Source: SG8-30 sp963715485
GTDB lineage: Bacteria; Pseudomonadota; Gammaproteobacteria; Steroidobacterales; Steroidobacteraceae
Direction of reading: 5' to 3'
NCBI GenBank assembly: GCA_963715485.1
Contig: OY970244.1
Location: 1,240,001-1,304,000, forward strand
DNA length: 64,000 bases
Part shown: positions 63,915 to 64,000 of the stretch, piece after piece
Numbering within the stretch: position 1 is the stretch's first letter
Layout: the number at the start of each line of letters is the position of its first letter
The notes under the pieces: generated by a model
The model's database searches: none
What the model was told of the DNA's origin: nothing
What the model saw: the letters and a program-made list of their open reading frames with translations, nothing else
Position numbers and translations under genes: made by a program

Positions 63915-64000
63915 CTACTTCCCGGTATAACGCGGCTTGCGGCGCTCGGCGAAGGCGCGAACCGCCTCCTCGAGGTCGTCGGAGTGCAGGAAGGCCGAAT
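63915..64000 (-). CDS. Enoyl-CoA hydratase/isomerase family, C-terminal end
   Basis: Only the last 28 codons are inside the window (SAFLHSDDLEEAVRAFAERR, then KPRYTGK and stop). The EAVRAFAERRKPRYTGK ending is typical of crotonase-family proteins. The start lies beyond the right edge. Confidence 0.75.
   Translation of the reverse strand, partial: SAFLHSDDLEEAVRAFAERRKPRYTGK

Noticed and set aside
1..64000. CRISPR array, tRNA, rRNA or insertion-sequence transposase
   Set aside because: I looked for regularly spaced repeats, cloverleaf genes and transposase motifs and saw none; the only repeats are the two REP-like families.

Overview
This window is GC-rich, densely packed bacterial chromosome. 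Gene content points to a gammaproteobacterial, facultatively autotrophic sulfur and hydrogen oxidiser: red-type (form IC) RuBisCO with CbbX, a cytoplasmic sHdr-LbpA sulfur-oxidation system, an Isp-type membrane [NiFe] hydrogenase, and genes for organic-acid catabolism that suggest mixotrophy. The lineage is inferred from gene content; there is no rRNA gene here.

Layout. 1-3.4 kb (minus): CaiB-type CoA transferase, HMG-CoA-lyase-family enzyme and LeuD/LeuC-type hydro-lyase, probably one catabolic operon. 3.5-4.1 kb: a membrane protein. 4.1-10 kb: cbbR divergent from cbbL-cbbS-cbbX-fbp-prk, a complete CO2-fixation operon. 10-21.9 kb: mixed genes (lipoprotein, VOC protein, ZntB-like channel, YgbA-like protein, AhpD-like protein, ABC exporter, Uup, VCBS/FG-GAP lipoprotein, HicA-like protein, Baeyer-Villiger-type monooxygenase). 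21.85-27.3 kb (minus): hydrogenase protease, small subunit, Isp1, Isp2, large subunit. 27.4-34.9 kb (minus): dsrE3, shdrC1-B1-A-hyp-C2-B2, a small Cys-containing protein, lbpA and an ArsR repressor. 35-40.3 kb (minus): HDAC-like protein, two LipS-type radical SAM proteins, sLpl(AB) ligase and a degenerate glutamine amidotransferase, a lipoate-assembly set for LbpA. 40.5-44 kb (plus): dsrE2, tusA, a FadL-type porin and a YeiH-type exporter. 44-55.3 kb: housekeeping and mixed genes (YebC, pirin, NnrU, SUI1, MmsA, RluF, a VOC-cyclase fusion, a cytochrome c lipoprotein, an M3 peptidase, an esterase, MscS). 55.4-62.6 kb (minus): a multihaem cytochrome/NrfD cluster with a CbcL-like c-b fusion, NapC-like cytochrome, c4-like dihaem, octahaem cytochrome, 4x[4Fe-4S] protein and NrfD. 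62.9-64 kb: zinc-ribbon protein, bactofilin and the end of an enoyl-CoA hydratase.

How it fits together. Sulfur could enter through the FadL porin, be relayed by DsrE2/TusA/DsrE3 to the sHdr complex with lipoylated LbpA as cofactor protein, and leave as sulfite or sulfate through YeiH. Hydrogenase and sulfur oxidation would supply electrons for the Calvin cycle. The multihaem cluster looks like a quinone/cytochrome c electron-transfer module whose terminal partner is unknown.

Quality note. I count 19 single-base frameshifts in otherwise intact, conserved genes, 15 of them one-base gains, with 13 falling in 49.4-62.3 kb. Residual sequencing error is the simplest explanation. Coordinates for those genes span the whole repaired gene. 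Two families of palindromic REP-like repeats are also present.
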